A stretch of 63,767 bases of DNA, taken from NCBI GenBank assembly GCA_964426815.1, contig CAYRRZ010000004.1, positions 1-63,767 of the forward strand, given 5' to 3'. Origin of the DNA: JADZEJ01 sp964426815 (GTDB taxonomy: Bacteria > Patescibacteriota > Patescibacteriia > 2-12-FULL-60-25). The notes beneath the pieces are model-generated. The model saw nothing but the letters and a program-made list of their open reading frames with translations. It ran no database searches and was not told the DNA's origin. The position numbers were made by a program, and so were the translations under genes. Positions 40,379-47,362 of the stretch are shown in pieces; within the stretch, counting starts at the first letter, position 1; each line of letters starts with the position of its first letter.

Positions 40379-40999
40379 ATGGAAACCCTTCCAAACCAAA
40401 CTCCAGCAACTCAAGAACCAGAAAAGAAAGAATCTTCGCTTTCTGGAGTCGCTCTCGCTTTGATCGCTCTGGCCGCTTTACTCATTTTTGGCGCTACGGC
40501 GCTCTTTGTCTTGCGTCGTCCAAATCAACCGACTATGCCGGCAGTGAGCGATATCAAAACCAACACCAAAACCCCAACGACCACCAATACCATTCCCCCA
40601 GCGACCCAAGTACCAACCACAACAGCACCAACTTCGACAACAACGCCAAGCACAACACCCGTCGTCGACAATGATGAAACCATCACCCTTGGAGAAACCT
40701 TTCAAATCTTCAAAGGCGACACGGTCACGATCAAACTCCCAAATCAAACCAGTCCACGCTGGAGCGTAAAAGCACTTTCATTTGGGGATTCGCGCTGCCC
40801 CGCCGGTGTCCAATGCATTTGGGCTGGCGAACAAAACATAACCTTAACGGTTACCGATCTCGTCGCACGTGTTGCCCCGCAAGACATCACCCTTGGAACC
40901 GAACGAAACCCAAATCAAACGCTCTACGGTCTCACACTCAAACTAAAAACGATTGAAGACGGCAAAGGTGGAACCTATGCCGAAATCGAAACCAAATAA
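40379..40999 (+). CDS. Single-pass membrane protein with a C-terminal extracytoplasmic domain
   Basis: Not recognised by gene name. The 206-aa protein has a membrane helix at about residues 22-44, a long Thr/Pro linker (about 55-100) and a C-terminal domain at about 105-206. This domain contains SFGDSRCPAGVQCIWAGEQNITL, a two-Cys pattern of the type DSRCPxxVQCxWAG seen in many uncharacterised extracytoplasmic proteins. The Cys pair suggests a disulfide. The start lies 12 nt below a TATCGT -10. It is the first of three genes inserted between rplK and rplA; relation to the ribosomal genes is not evident. Confidence 0.7.
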   Translation: METLPNQTPATQEPEKKESSLSGVALALIALAALLIFGATALFVLRRPNQPTMPAVSDIKTNTKTPTTTNTIPPATQVPTTTAPTSTTTPSTTPVVDNDETITLGETFQIFKGDTVTIKLPNQTSPRWSVKALSFGDSRCPAGVQCIWAGEQNITLTVTDLVARVAPQDITLGTERNPNQTLYGLTLKLKTIEDGKGGTYAEIETK

Positions 41000-41019
41000 A
41001 AAACAATCAATAAAAACAT

Positions 41020-41319
41020 ATGCCACAGTCCTTTGCCGATCGCGTCAACAATATTGTCCGTAAAATCCCAGATGGAAAAACCATGAGCTACAAAGAAGTA
41101 GCCAAAGCCGCCGGCAATCCACATGCCTTTCGCGCGGTTGGAAATATCATGGGCAAAAATTGTGATCCAAATATTCCTTGTCATCGCGTCATTCGAGCAG
41201 ATGGCAAACCAGGTGGCTATGCATTTGGCGCCAATAAAAAGAAATTTTTGTTAAACAAAGAAAAAAACGGCCAAACGACCTTTAAGGAACGCGTCAATCT
41301 TTTTCGTTCCAAGGGTTGA
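41020..41319 (+). CDS. MGMT-family (Ada/Ogt C-terminal) DNA alkyltransferase-like protein
   Basis: The fold is that of O6-alkylguanine-DNA alkyltransferases, which transfer the alkyl group to a Cys in a suicide reaction. The 99-aa protein holds only the DNA-binding domain: winged-helix part (IVRKIPDGKTMSYKEVAKAAGNPHAFRAVG), the active-site NIPCHRVIRADGKPGGYAFG with the acceptor Cys in PCHRV, and the C-terminal helix. Because the Cys is kept, it is more likely an active alkyltransferase than an ATL protein, which carry Trp there. The usual N-terminal domain is absent. It lies between rplK and rplA. Confidence 0.92.
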   Translation: MPQSFADRVNNIVRKIPDGKTMSYKEVAKAAGNPHAFRAVGNIMGKNCDPNIPCHRVIRADGKPGGYAFGANKKKFLLNKEKNGQTTFKERVNLFRSKG

Positions 41320-41362
41320 TTTATCCAACTAAAACCAGTACATTCGGCGCACGGAGAAACCC

Positions 41363-42043
41363 ATGCGCCCTTTTACTGATTCCGAAAAGACGCTCGCTTC
41401 ACAACTCTTCAGTCTCGGAGCTATCCAATTCGGGAGCTTTACTTTGAAGCTCCACGAAACGTCCCCCGATGCACCCAAGTCGCCGGTCTTCTTGAATCTG
41501 AGGGATGAAAAAAATCCCAAACCAGGAAAACTGAATGCGGAGTGTTACCGGCGTGCCGGCCTAGCCATGATGCGTCTGGCGGCGACCAACAGTCTTCGCT
41601 ATGACCTCGTCATCGGGCTCCCCAATGCGGGCACGCCTTTCGCTCAGGCCTTCGCCAGGCTCCTCATGGGGCAGCCCGAGGACCATCTGTTCGACCTTAA
41701 AAAGATAGAACAGGACGGCAAGCGTCGCATCGTAACCGACCAGATCGGCCAAAAGCTCAAAGGCAAGCGCTGCCTTCTGATCGACGACCTCATCTCCGGC
41801 GCGGATACCAAACTCGAGGCACAACAGGCCCTCGAAGAACTTGGTGCCGAGGTGATGGATATCCTAGTCCTGGTCGACCGCTGCCAAGGCGGAACCGAAA
41901 CCATGGCAGCCCAGGGCATACGCACACATGCGGTATTCACCCTCCCGGATCTCATCAGTTACTACATAGATAATGGCTCAATCGAGCCGCAGCAAGAGCT
42001 CGACGTTCTAAATTATCTTCGAACCCAGCTCCTAACGACCTGA
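41363..42043 (+). CDS. Orotate phosphoribosyltransferase-like protein (GC-rich, with Shine-Dalgarno)
   Basis: Related to PyrE, which makes OMP from orotate and PRPP. Over 226 aa: the N-terminal FSLGAIQFGSFTLKLHETSPDAP with LNLR matches the family start, the central VIGLPNAGTPFAQAFARLL is the hood-type segment, and KRCLLIDDLISGADTKLEAQQALEELGA is the PRPP-binding motif. No other de novo pyrimidine genes are nearby. Composition is visibly richer in G and C than the flanks, and GGAG lies 7 nt before the ATG, unlike nearly all other genes here. Both suggest transfer. A regulatory or salvage PRTase is an alternative to PyrE. Confidence 0.82.
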   Translation: MRPFTDSEKTLASQLFSLGAIQFGSFTLKLHETSPDAPKSPVFLNLRDEKNPKPGKLNAECYRRAGLAMMRLAATNSLRYDLVIGLPNAGTPFAQAFARLLMGQPEDHLFDLKKIEQDGKRRIVTDQIGQKLKGKRCLLIDDLISGADTKLEAQQALEELGAEVMDILVLVDRCQGGTETMAAQGIRTHAVFTLPDLISYYIDNGSIEPQQELDVLNYLRTQLLTT

Positions 42044-42049
42044 TGCTGA

Positions 42050-42077
42050 CCCGCCTTGACGAAAAGGCGGGTTTTTT
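42050..42077 (+). terminator. Terminator upstream of rplA
   Basis: 8-bp stem CCCGCCTT/AAGGCGGG (42050-42057 and 42064-42071), 6-nt loop GACGAA, then six T. It starts 6 nt after the pyrE-like stop. Its loop overlaps the -35 of the rplA promoter. Confidence 0.88.
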
Positions 42078-42084
42078 GTATATT
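42056..42084 (+). promoter_or_regulatory. Promoter of rplA, -35 inside the terminator loop
   Basis: TTGACG (42056-42061), exact 17-bp spacer, TATATT (42079-42084). The -35 runs from the stem top into the loop of the terminator at 42050. A start near 42091 would give a leader of about 55 nt. Confidence 0.75.
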
Positions 42085-42102
42085 CAGCCCACTAAACATA
42101 AC

Positions 42103-42134
42103 CGTGGGAGTCGAAGAAAAACGACGTCCGCACC
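42103..42134 (+). promoter_or_regulatory. Hairpin in the rplA leader
   Basis: Outer stem GTGG/CCAC and inner stem GTCG/CGAC separated by an asymmetric internal loop (2 nt versus 7 nt), just above the ATG at 42146. Asymmetric loops between two short stems resemble L1-type rRNA sites, so L1 autoregulation is a testable idea only. Confidence 0.4.
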
Positions 42135-42145
42135 ACAGTCACTAT

Positions 42146-42832
42146 ATGGCGCACTCAAAGCGTTACAATGAGCTCAAAAAGCTCATCGTCCCAAAGAAGG
42201 CTTACTCAGTCGCTGAAGCGATTGAACTCGCCAAAAAGACCTCAGCTACCAAGTTTGATAGCTCCATCGAGCTTCACATGAACTTGGGCATCGATGTCTC
42301 AAAGAGCGATCAGCTCGTTCGTTCAACCATGGTCATGCCACACTCCATTGGTAAGGCCAAGCGCGTTGCTGCTTTTGTCCCAGCTGACAAAGAAAAAGAA
42401 GCTCGCGAAGCTGGTGCTGAAATTGTCGGCGCTGAAGAATTGATCGAAGAAATCGCCAAGACCGGCAAAGTCGACTTTGATGTCGCTGTTGCCACTCCAG
42501 ACATGATGCCTAAGATGGCAAAGGTCGCTAAAGTCCTCGGTCCAAAAGGCATCATGCCAAATCCAAAGACCGAAACGGTTAGCCCAAATGTCAAAAAGAT
42601 GATTGAAGAATTGAAGAAGGGTAAGGTCACCATCAAGAATGACTCAACCGGCAACATTCACCAATCAATCGGTAAGACCTCGATGGACAGCAAGGCTTTG
42701 CTCGAAAACTTCGAAGCAATCGTCTCTGGCATCAAGAAAGCAAAACCATCCTCTGCCAAGGGCACATTCATCAAGAATGTCGTCATCTCGACCACCATGG
42801 GTCCTGGCATCAAGGTTGAAGTCACCGGCTAA
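42146..42832 (+). CDS. rplA: 50S ribosomal protein L1
   Basis: uL1 forms the mobile stalk at the exit side of the large subunit and represses its own operon in several bacteria. I start it at 42146 (MAHSKRYNELKKLIVPKK), 228 aa; an upstream in-frame start would add 30 residues of leader. Landmarks are AIELAKKTSATKFDSSIELHMNLGIDVSKSDQ, GPKGIMPNPKTETVSPNV and the RNA-binding GNIHQSIGKTSM. It has its own promoter and is not transcribed with rplK. rplJ and rplL do not follow. No Shine-Dalgarno; the context is CTATATGGC. Confidence 0.97.
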   Translation: MAHSKRYNELKKLIVPKKAYSVAEAIELAKKTSATKFDSSIELHMNLGIDVSKSDQLVRSTMVMPHSIGKAKRVAAFVPADKEKEAREAGAEIVGAEELIEEIAKTGKVDFDVAVATPDMMPKMAKVAKVLGPKGIMPNPKTETVSPNVKKMIEELKKGKVTIKNDSTGNIHQSIGKTSMDSKALLENFEAIVSGIKKAKPSSAKGTFIKNVVISTTMGPGIKVEVTG

Positions 42833-42848
42833 TTTTCAGAAATGACAT

Positions 42849-42874
42849 AAAATATCCCCATCTGGGGATATTTT
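42849..42874 (+). terminator. Terminator of rplA
   Basis: Perfect 11-bp stem AAAATATCCCC/GGGGATATTTT (42849-42859 and 42864-42874), ATCT loop, followed by ATTTTG. Confidence 0.9.
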
Positions 42875-42912
42875 ATTTTGACTTGGTTAGCCAGCAAGAC
42901 TATCGTACCGAC

Positions 42913-43272
42913 ATGCCAAAACTCATCATCGGCCTCGTTGGGCGCCAAGGTTCAGGCAAAGGAACCGCTGCCCGCTTTTTACACGAAACCTATCAGGCCG
43001 ANNNNNNNNNNNNNNNNNNNNNNNNNNNNNNNNNNNNNNNNNNNNNNNNNNNNNNNNNNNNNNNNNNNNNNNNNNNNNNNNNNNNNNNNNNNNNNNNNNN
43101 NGGCATGACCTATGATGAATTCGCCGCCCAAGAACAAGCGCCAACCGAAATCACCATTCCTTCGGTTGCCGCACGCGCCTGGAAAGCCATCGATAATGGC
43201 AGTGACAAAGAACATCTAGAAAACCAACTCAAAACCATGATGCAGGAACTTGGGGAATTACCTCAGGTCTGA
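42913..43272 (+). CDS. P-loop nucleoside/nucleotide kinase-like protein, interrupted by an assembly gap
   Basis: The readable start MPKLIIGLVGRQGSGKGTAARFLHETYQA carries a Walker A motif (GRQGSGKGT) of the nucleotide-kinase/dephospho-CoA-kinase type. A run of exactly 100 N (43002-43101) follows, which in scaffolds usually stands for a gap of unknown size. The C-terminal 57 residues (GMTYDEFAAQEQAPTEITIP to QELGELPQV) resume in the same frame. The middle, including any substrate-binding or lid part, is missing, so the substrate cannot be named and the true length is unknown. It precedes the 183-aa nucleotidyltransferase by 15 nt. Confidence 0.75.
   Translation: MPKLIIGLVGRQGSGKGTAARFLHETYQAXXXXXXXXXXXXXXXXXXXXXXXXXXXXXXXXXXGMTYDEFAAQEQAPTEITIPSVAARAWKAIDNGSDKEHLENQLKTMMQELGELPQV
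43002..43101. other. Assembly gap of 100 N
   Basis: Exactly 100 unknown bases inside the P-loop kinase gene, a conventional placeholder for a scaffold join of unknown length. The apparent frame continuity across it may be accidental. Confidence 0.98.
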
Positions 43273-43287
43273 TAAGGTCTTGGCCAT

Positions 43288-43839
43288 ATGCGAACCGCTG
43301 AACGAATCCTCAAAGATCGCAAACACTTGAGCAAAGTCGTCACCAATCTCCGAAAACAGGGCTCAAAAATCGTGCTGACGCAAGGCTCCTACGACCTTGT
43401 CCATATTGGTCACGCTCGGTATTTAGAAGCGGCAAAAAAATGCGGTGATGTTCTCATCGTAGGCATTGATAGCGACAAAAAAATCCAGGCTCGCAAAGGC
43501 CCAGAGCGCCCAATCGTTCCAGAGAAAGAACGTCTCGAAATGGTACTCCATCTTCGTCCCGTTGATTTTGTCATGCTCAAAAAACACACTGATCCAAAAT
43601 GGCATTTGATTAAAAGTGTAAAACCAGACATTTTGATTGCGACCAAAGAAACCTATACCAAAAAAGAATTGGCCGAACTCAAAAAACATTGCGGACAGGT
43701 AATCGTGTTGGATCGCATGGCAACAACCTCTACCAGCGCCAAAATTCGCCATCTTCAAATTAAAACGGCGAATAAACTTGAACGGACACTCACTCCAAAA
43801 CTCATCAAAGCCCTGCAAGAAGCTTTAGCTGGTGTGTAA
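43288..43839 (+). CDS. Cytidylyltransferase-like (RfaE2-type) nucleotidyltransferase
   Basis: A 183-aa member of the HIGH-motif nucleotidyltransferases. Motifs: TQGSYDLVHIGHARYLEAAKKCGDVLIVGIDSD (GSYDLxHxGH, with the two His), then RKGPERPIVPEKERLEMVLHLRPVDFV, and a closing TTSTSAKIRHLQ, which fits the usual I-S-T-S/T-x-I-R/K motif. This arrangement resembles the RfaE C-terminal domain, which makes ADP-heptose, but sugar activation more widely is possible. It is unrelated in position to the glycosyltransferase-like gene at 26.7 kb, where a second member lies. The start is in CATATG without Shine-Dalgarno. Confidence 0.88.
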   Translation: MRTAERILKDRKHLSKVVTNLRKQGSKIVLTQGSYDLVHIGHARYLEAAKKCGDVLIVGIDSDKKIQARKGPERPIVPEKERLEMVLHLRPVDFVMLKKHTDPKWHLIKSVKPDILIATKETYTKKELAELKKHCGQVIVLDRMATTSTSAKIRHLQIKTANKLERTLTPKLIKALQEALAGV

Positions 43840-43848
43840 TTTTTTCCT

Positions 43849-44688
43849 ATGTCTTCTCCCGTGATTGTCACTTATATTCCCGTGCTTCACGAAGGCTACC
43901 GACGTTTTTTTATCAATCATCCCGAAGCAAAAGAGCTTTACCTCTTTGGAGAAGATGTCATCGCAAGTTACGAGCATCTCACAAAGGACATTCGAAAACT
44001 CAAACCCGAGCTTGTTCAGACCGCAATCACATCCTGGAATCTATTCGAGCAAGTTCATATTCTAGATATTGCTTCGATACAAAAATTGCAGAAAGAAAAA
44101 ACAGCCCTCATCGTTTCAGATGACGATCTCAGCGCCGAACTCGTTCAAACATATTTCACGCATAATCCCATCCAAGTCGACACCATTTTTTTACGTTGGG
44201 ATAAAAAGAAATCCATAGAACCCGTCCAAGTTTCACCCGACATTGAAATCAGTGAAACCGATTTTGATAAAACCTACATCCAACTCACGCAAACCGAAGG
44301 GCAAAAAAGTCGCGACTGGTGGCGACGTATCGGCGCACTTGTTGTAAAAAAAGGAGAGATCGTTTTGCAGGCGCATAATATCTACACCCCATCTGAACAA
44401 ATCGCCAATGACGAGGGCGACCCGCGTGGAAACTTTTCTGCTGGCATACATCTCGAATCATCGCTCGCACTTCATGCCGAAGCATATCTTGTTGCTCAAG
44501 CCGCCAAACAAGGTATTTCCCTCCAAGGCACCGAAGTTTATTGCGACACCTTCCCCTGCCCTCCCTGCGCCAAACAACTCGCCTATTCAGGCATCTCAAA
44601 GCTTTTCTACCGTAATGGCTATGCGGTACTCGACGGTGAACGCATCTTAAAAAGCCAGGGAGTCAAAATCGTGTTCGTAAAACCATAA
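43849..44688 (+). CDS. Deoxycytidylate deaminase-like protein with N-terminal extension
   Basis: A 279-aa protein whose C-terminal part (about 155-279) is a cytidine/dCMP deaminase fold: zinc ligands His209 and Glu211 in LALHAEAYLVAQAA and Cys237/Cys240 in DTFPCPPCAKQL, plus RRIGALVVKKGEIVLQAHN at the domain start. dCMP deaminase turns dCMP into dUMP, the substrate of thymidylate synthase. The N-terminal 150 residues are unrecognised and may be a degenerate partner domain. It lies upstream of a dTMP gene set (folA, thyA on the opposite strand, tmk beyond), which supports this substrate over cytidine or tRNA. Confidence 0.82.
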   Translation: MSSPVIVTYIPVLHEGYRRFFINHPEAKELYLFGEDVIASYEHLTKDIRKLKPELVQTAITSWNLFEQVHILDIASIQKLQKEKTALIVSDDDLSAELVQTYFTHNPIQVDTIFLRWDKKKSIEPVQVSPDIEISETDFDKTYIQLTQTEGQKSRDWWRRIGALVVKKGEIVLQAHNIYTPSEQIANDEGDPRGNFSAGIHLESSLALHAEAYLVAQAAKQGISLQGTEVYCDTFPCPPCAKQLAYSGISKLFYRNGYAVLDGERILKSQGVKIVFVKP

Positions 44689-44690
44689 AC

Positions 44691-44714
44691 AAAAAAGCCC
44701 TCATCAAAGATGAG
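44691..44714 (-). terminator. Terminator of the 191-aa HIT-like gene
   Basis: Minus strand stem CTCATC/GATGAG (44714-44709 and 44705-44700), 3-nt loop, followed by GGC and six T. It lies between two convergent stop codons. Confidence 0.75.
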
Positions 44715-44735
44715 CGGCGCTAAAGGAAGACGTAA

Positions 44736-45311
44736 TCACCCACCTTGAACCAAAAGCTGCTGCTCCCCAACAGACAAAGCTTCGAGCGAGATTCCCGTAT
44801 CGAGTTTTTGATAGACACGAAATCGCGCGATTTGTTTACGCAGTTTTTCCGGACTCTTTGCCAGAGTCACCTGCGCATTTCCGGTCTTATCCGGAATAAT
44901 AATGTTCACATGCAAATGAAGCACGCTGCAGCAGCTCTCAAAGGGTGAACCGAAACGCATGGCAAGACCACCGCCAGTAAATCGATACTCCTTTTGAGCC
45001 CAGGCAAACAGTTGACCTATGGCTACAAAATCCACCGGCAAAACCTGCTCAACCGAGGTCATGTGCTGTTCTGGCGACATAACCAAATGGAGTGCAGTAT
45101 GTGCCATCGGGAATGGATTTAGCCACATTCGCCATGAACCAAAGCGATGCAAGACCCGATTCAGCATCGGATCGAGTGGATCGCAAAATGGACACGTTTT
45201 CGCAAGATATCCCGCAAGCATCTCACGGTACTGTTCGTATCGACGACAACTAACAAGGGTCAACACCTGATCCGGTGTCAGACCCTTAACCACGGGGAGA
45301 TCTGAAAACAT
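44736..45311 (-). CDS. HIT-like nucleotide-binding protein, variant motif
   Basis: A 191-aa relative of the histidine-triad fold. It has a CPFC zinc pair near residue 40, the WLNPFPMAHTALHLVMSPEQH segment, and GGGLAMRFGSPFESCCSVLHLHVNIIIPD, where the triad HxHxH is represented by HLHVN, so the last His is Asn. The downstream paralogue (45404-45889) keeps the full motif and shares GGGLAMRFG. Base composition is somewhat GC-richer and an AGG/AGGTG lies just before the start. The ATG at 45311 is used; a GTG at 45317 in frame is also possible. Nucleotide hydrolase or transferase activity is inferred. Confidence 0.75.
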   Translation of the reverse strand: MFSDLPVVKGLTPDQVLTLVSCRRYEQYREMLAGYLAKTCPFCDPLDPMLNRVLHRFGSWRMWLNPFPMAHTALHLVMSPEQHMTSVEQVLPVDFVAIGQLFAWAQKEYRFTGGGLAMRFGSPFESCCSVLHLHVNIIIPDKTGNAQVTLAKSPEKLRKQIARFRVYQKLDTGISLEALSVGEQQLLVQGG

Positions 45312-45403
45312 CTTCACCTGCCTTTTGTCTGGCCGAGAAAAAGGAACGTACGCAATTCAACACAAAAAAGATGCAAAGTCAACTGCTTAACCCAAGAAAA
45401 AAA

Positions 45404-45889
45404 TCATTCCTTTATGTAATTTTTCGGTTGCCCAAATTTAAATTTCCAAGCTTCATTTTCATCCAAGGCAGCCAAATCAGGCTCAATCAAATGCGCATGA
45501 ATATGATTCACGCTTGAACCATAATTCCCATCTATCGATGTCCCAAAACGCATCGCTAATCCACCTCCAGGTATTTGTCGTTTTTTTGCCTCTTCTGAAA
45601 AAAACGCAAACAATTCTTTACCAGATTCAGGATCGAGCTCAGTCAAATGCTCGACATGGGTTTTATAAATCGCCAATAACTGATGCTTCACTTTTTCATA
45701 TGGCCACTGGTTTTCTGTCAGCAGCCAAAACTTCCCTTCTTTCAAGATTGGATTCTTGTGATACTTGTCCAAGTTTTCCCGACAAAAAGGACAATGACCT
45801 TGATCCCGAATTTCTTCCATCACCTGTTTTTGATCCTCACGTCGTACCGATGACAAATTGATAAAACGATTATCCACGACGTCGCTCAT
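45404..45889 (-). CDS. HIT family protein
   Basis: A 161-aa histidine-triad protein, a fold of small nucleotide hydrolases and transferases acting on AMP- and ADP-linked substrates. The CPFC pair is near residue 30, the paralogous GGGLAMRFG is present, and the catalytic triad motif is VNHIHAHLIEPD. I start it at 45889 (MSDVVDNRFIN); a longer frame would reach 45925 and run further into folA. It overlaps folA by 20 nt, implying cotranscription and perhaps translational coupling. A substrate cannot be named. Confidence 0.85.
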   Translation of the reverse strand: MSDVVDNRFINLSSVRREDQKQVMEEIRDQGHCPFCRENLDKYHKNPILKEGKFWLLTENQWPYEKVKHQLLAIYKTHVEHLTELDPESGKELFAFFSEEAKKRQIPGGGLAMRFGTSIDGNYGSSVNHIHAHLIEPDLAALDENEAWKFKFGQPKNYIKE

Positions 45890-46370
45890 ATATTTGATAG
45901 GTTGCATCAACAGGATTAAATTCATCCTTTAACCATTCTTCGGTATGCACCAATTGCCATTCTGAAAAATCCGAAATCGGAAATGTCACTTCACCCTCCG
46001 TTTGCATGTGCACACGCGTCAAAATCAATCGATCTGCATGTGGTAAGGCCATAGCATAAATCGCTTCACCGCCACTCACAAATATTTCTTCATCCTGCGT
46101 CTTCTCTATCGCTTCCTCCCAAGAAGAAGCAATGATGACGCCCGGCGGAGCCACGAAATCCGCTTGGCGCGTAATCACCACATTTTTTCTATCCGGCAAT
46201 GGCTTCCCAATACGCGCCACGATGGACTCAAATGTCTTTCTTCCCATGAGCGCAACATGACCCACGGTCAATGCTTTAAAATTCTTCAAATCGCGCGGCA
46301 AATACCAAGGAATCTGATTCAGATGCCCAATCACATTATTATCCGATGCCGCGACGATAATCGAAATCAT
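45870..46370 (-). CDS. folA: Dihydrofolate reductase
   Basis: DHFR regenerates tetrahydrofolate from the dihydrofolate released by thymidylate synthase. The start at 46370 (MISIIVAASDNNVIGHLNQIPWYLPRDLKNFK) gives 166 aa with the family N-terminus and the catalytic Asp in LPRDLKNF; a longer frame to 46478 would overlap thyA by over 100 nt. The cofactor motif is MGRKTFESI, later ISGG-like VSGGEAIYAMAL. It lies 4 nt after thyA, the classic pairing, and overlaps the HIT gene by 20 nt. Resistance features are not evident. Confidence 0.95.
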   Translation of the reverse strand: MISIIVAASDNNVIGHLNQIPWYLPRDLKNFKALTVGHVALMGRKTFESIVARIGKPLPDRKNVVITRQADFVAPPGVIIASSWEEAIEKTQDEEIFVSGGEAIYAMALPHADRLILTRVHMQTEGEVTFPISDFSEWQLVHTEEWLKDEFNPVDATYQIYERRRG

Positions 46371-46374
46371 AGCT

Positions 46375-47289
46375 CTAAATCGCAACCGGAATTGATTTGA
46401 TTCCTGGATGTGGCGTGTAGTCTTCCAAAGTGAAATGCTCTTTTCGAAAATCAAAAAAATCTGTAACTGAGGTATCAATCTTCATTGTTGCAAGCGGCTT
46501 TGGTTCGCGTGCCAACATGGTTTCAACCGCCGGAACTTGGTCAACATAAATATGTGCATCCGAAAAACTATGAATATACTCATACGGAATTGTTCCCGTT
46601 GCCTGAGCAATCATCATGAGTAAAGCGCCGTATTGCACCATATTTGCCGGCACACCAACCGGCACATCAGCCGAACGCTGGAACATGTGCAAGGTCAACT
46701 TATTATCGAGCACGCGCAAATGAATCCATCCATGACAAGGCGCGACCACCACCTTTTGCTGCTTCCCTTCTCCACGAATCGTATACTGTGGAATCCAAGG
46801 TGAAATAAAATGAGTGCGCAAATGTGGAAATTCACGAATCTGCTCAATGATGTTCTTGAATTGATTATACGTCTCCCCCTCTGCCGTCGGAAAATCATGA
46901 AAAGCCGCGCCATAAGAACCAGGCCCCAAATCTCCTGCTTCAAGCCCACGCTTGGCACATTTTTCAGACGTCACCCACGACTGCCACCAGTGACAACCAA
47001 AAGACTCTAATTGCGCCTGAGTCCGAGCTCCATTCACAAAGCCGCACATTTCGGCAATTGCCTGTTTCCAAATCGTAACCGGCAAACGTTCTGATTCACC
47101 AGGAGCCATATTACGCTCATTAATAATCGGAAATCCATTCTCAAGCTTAAAATGAAGCGGATTTGGCCCCATCAACGTCAATGCATCCACACCCTGCTGA
47201 CTATTGGTTCTTTCGCCTCTTTCGAGAATATCGCGCAGTAAACGCTGATATTGAGAATCGGGGGTACGCTCTGAGATGGGCTTCATCAT
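46375..47289 (-). CDS. thyA: Thymidylate synthase
   Basis: ThyA methylates dUMP to dTMP using methylenetetrahydrofolate. The 304-aa product is divergent but complete: nucleophile Cys185 in VAPCHGW, phosphate-binding FQRSADVPVGVPANMVQYG with Asp208 and Asn216 (Asn, not Asp, indicates dUMP rather than dCMP as substrate), and IHSFSDAHIYVDQ for the usual GDAHIY. It differs from the E. coli form around YIHSFSDAH and in length. It starts in CATATG, with TGCTACGCT 9 nt above, and is divergent from tmk. folA follows 4 nt later. Confidence 0.94.
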   Translation of the reverse strand: MMKPISERTPDSQYQRLLRDILERGERTNSQQGVDALTLMGPNPLHFKLENGFPIINERNMAPGESERLPVTIWKQAIAEMCGFVNGARTQAQLESFGCHWWQSWVTSEKCAKRGLEAGDLGPGSYGAAFHDFPTAEGETYNQFKNIIEQIREFPHLRTHFISPWIPQYTIRGEGKQQKVVVAPCHGWIHLRVLDNKLTLHMFQRSADVPVGVPANMVQYGALLMMIAQATGTIPYEYIHSFSDAHIYVDQVPAVETMLAREPKPLATMKIDTSVTDFFDFRKEHFTLEDYTPHPGIKSIPVAI

Positions 47290-47362
47290 ATGAATTCAAG
47301 CGTAGCAGTCGATAAGCTAGCCTAACAGAGAATGTCAAGCTACACTCCGATCAAGCAAATGT

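Noticed and set aside
41317..43272. Possible UGA recoding (Gracilibacteria/Absconditabacteria code)
   Set aside because: TGA ends genes at 41317-41319 and 43270-43272 and no internal TGA is needed in any conserved gene.
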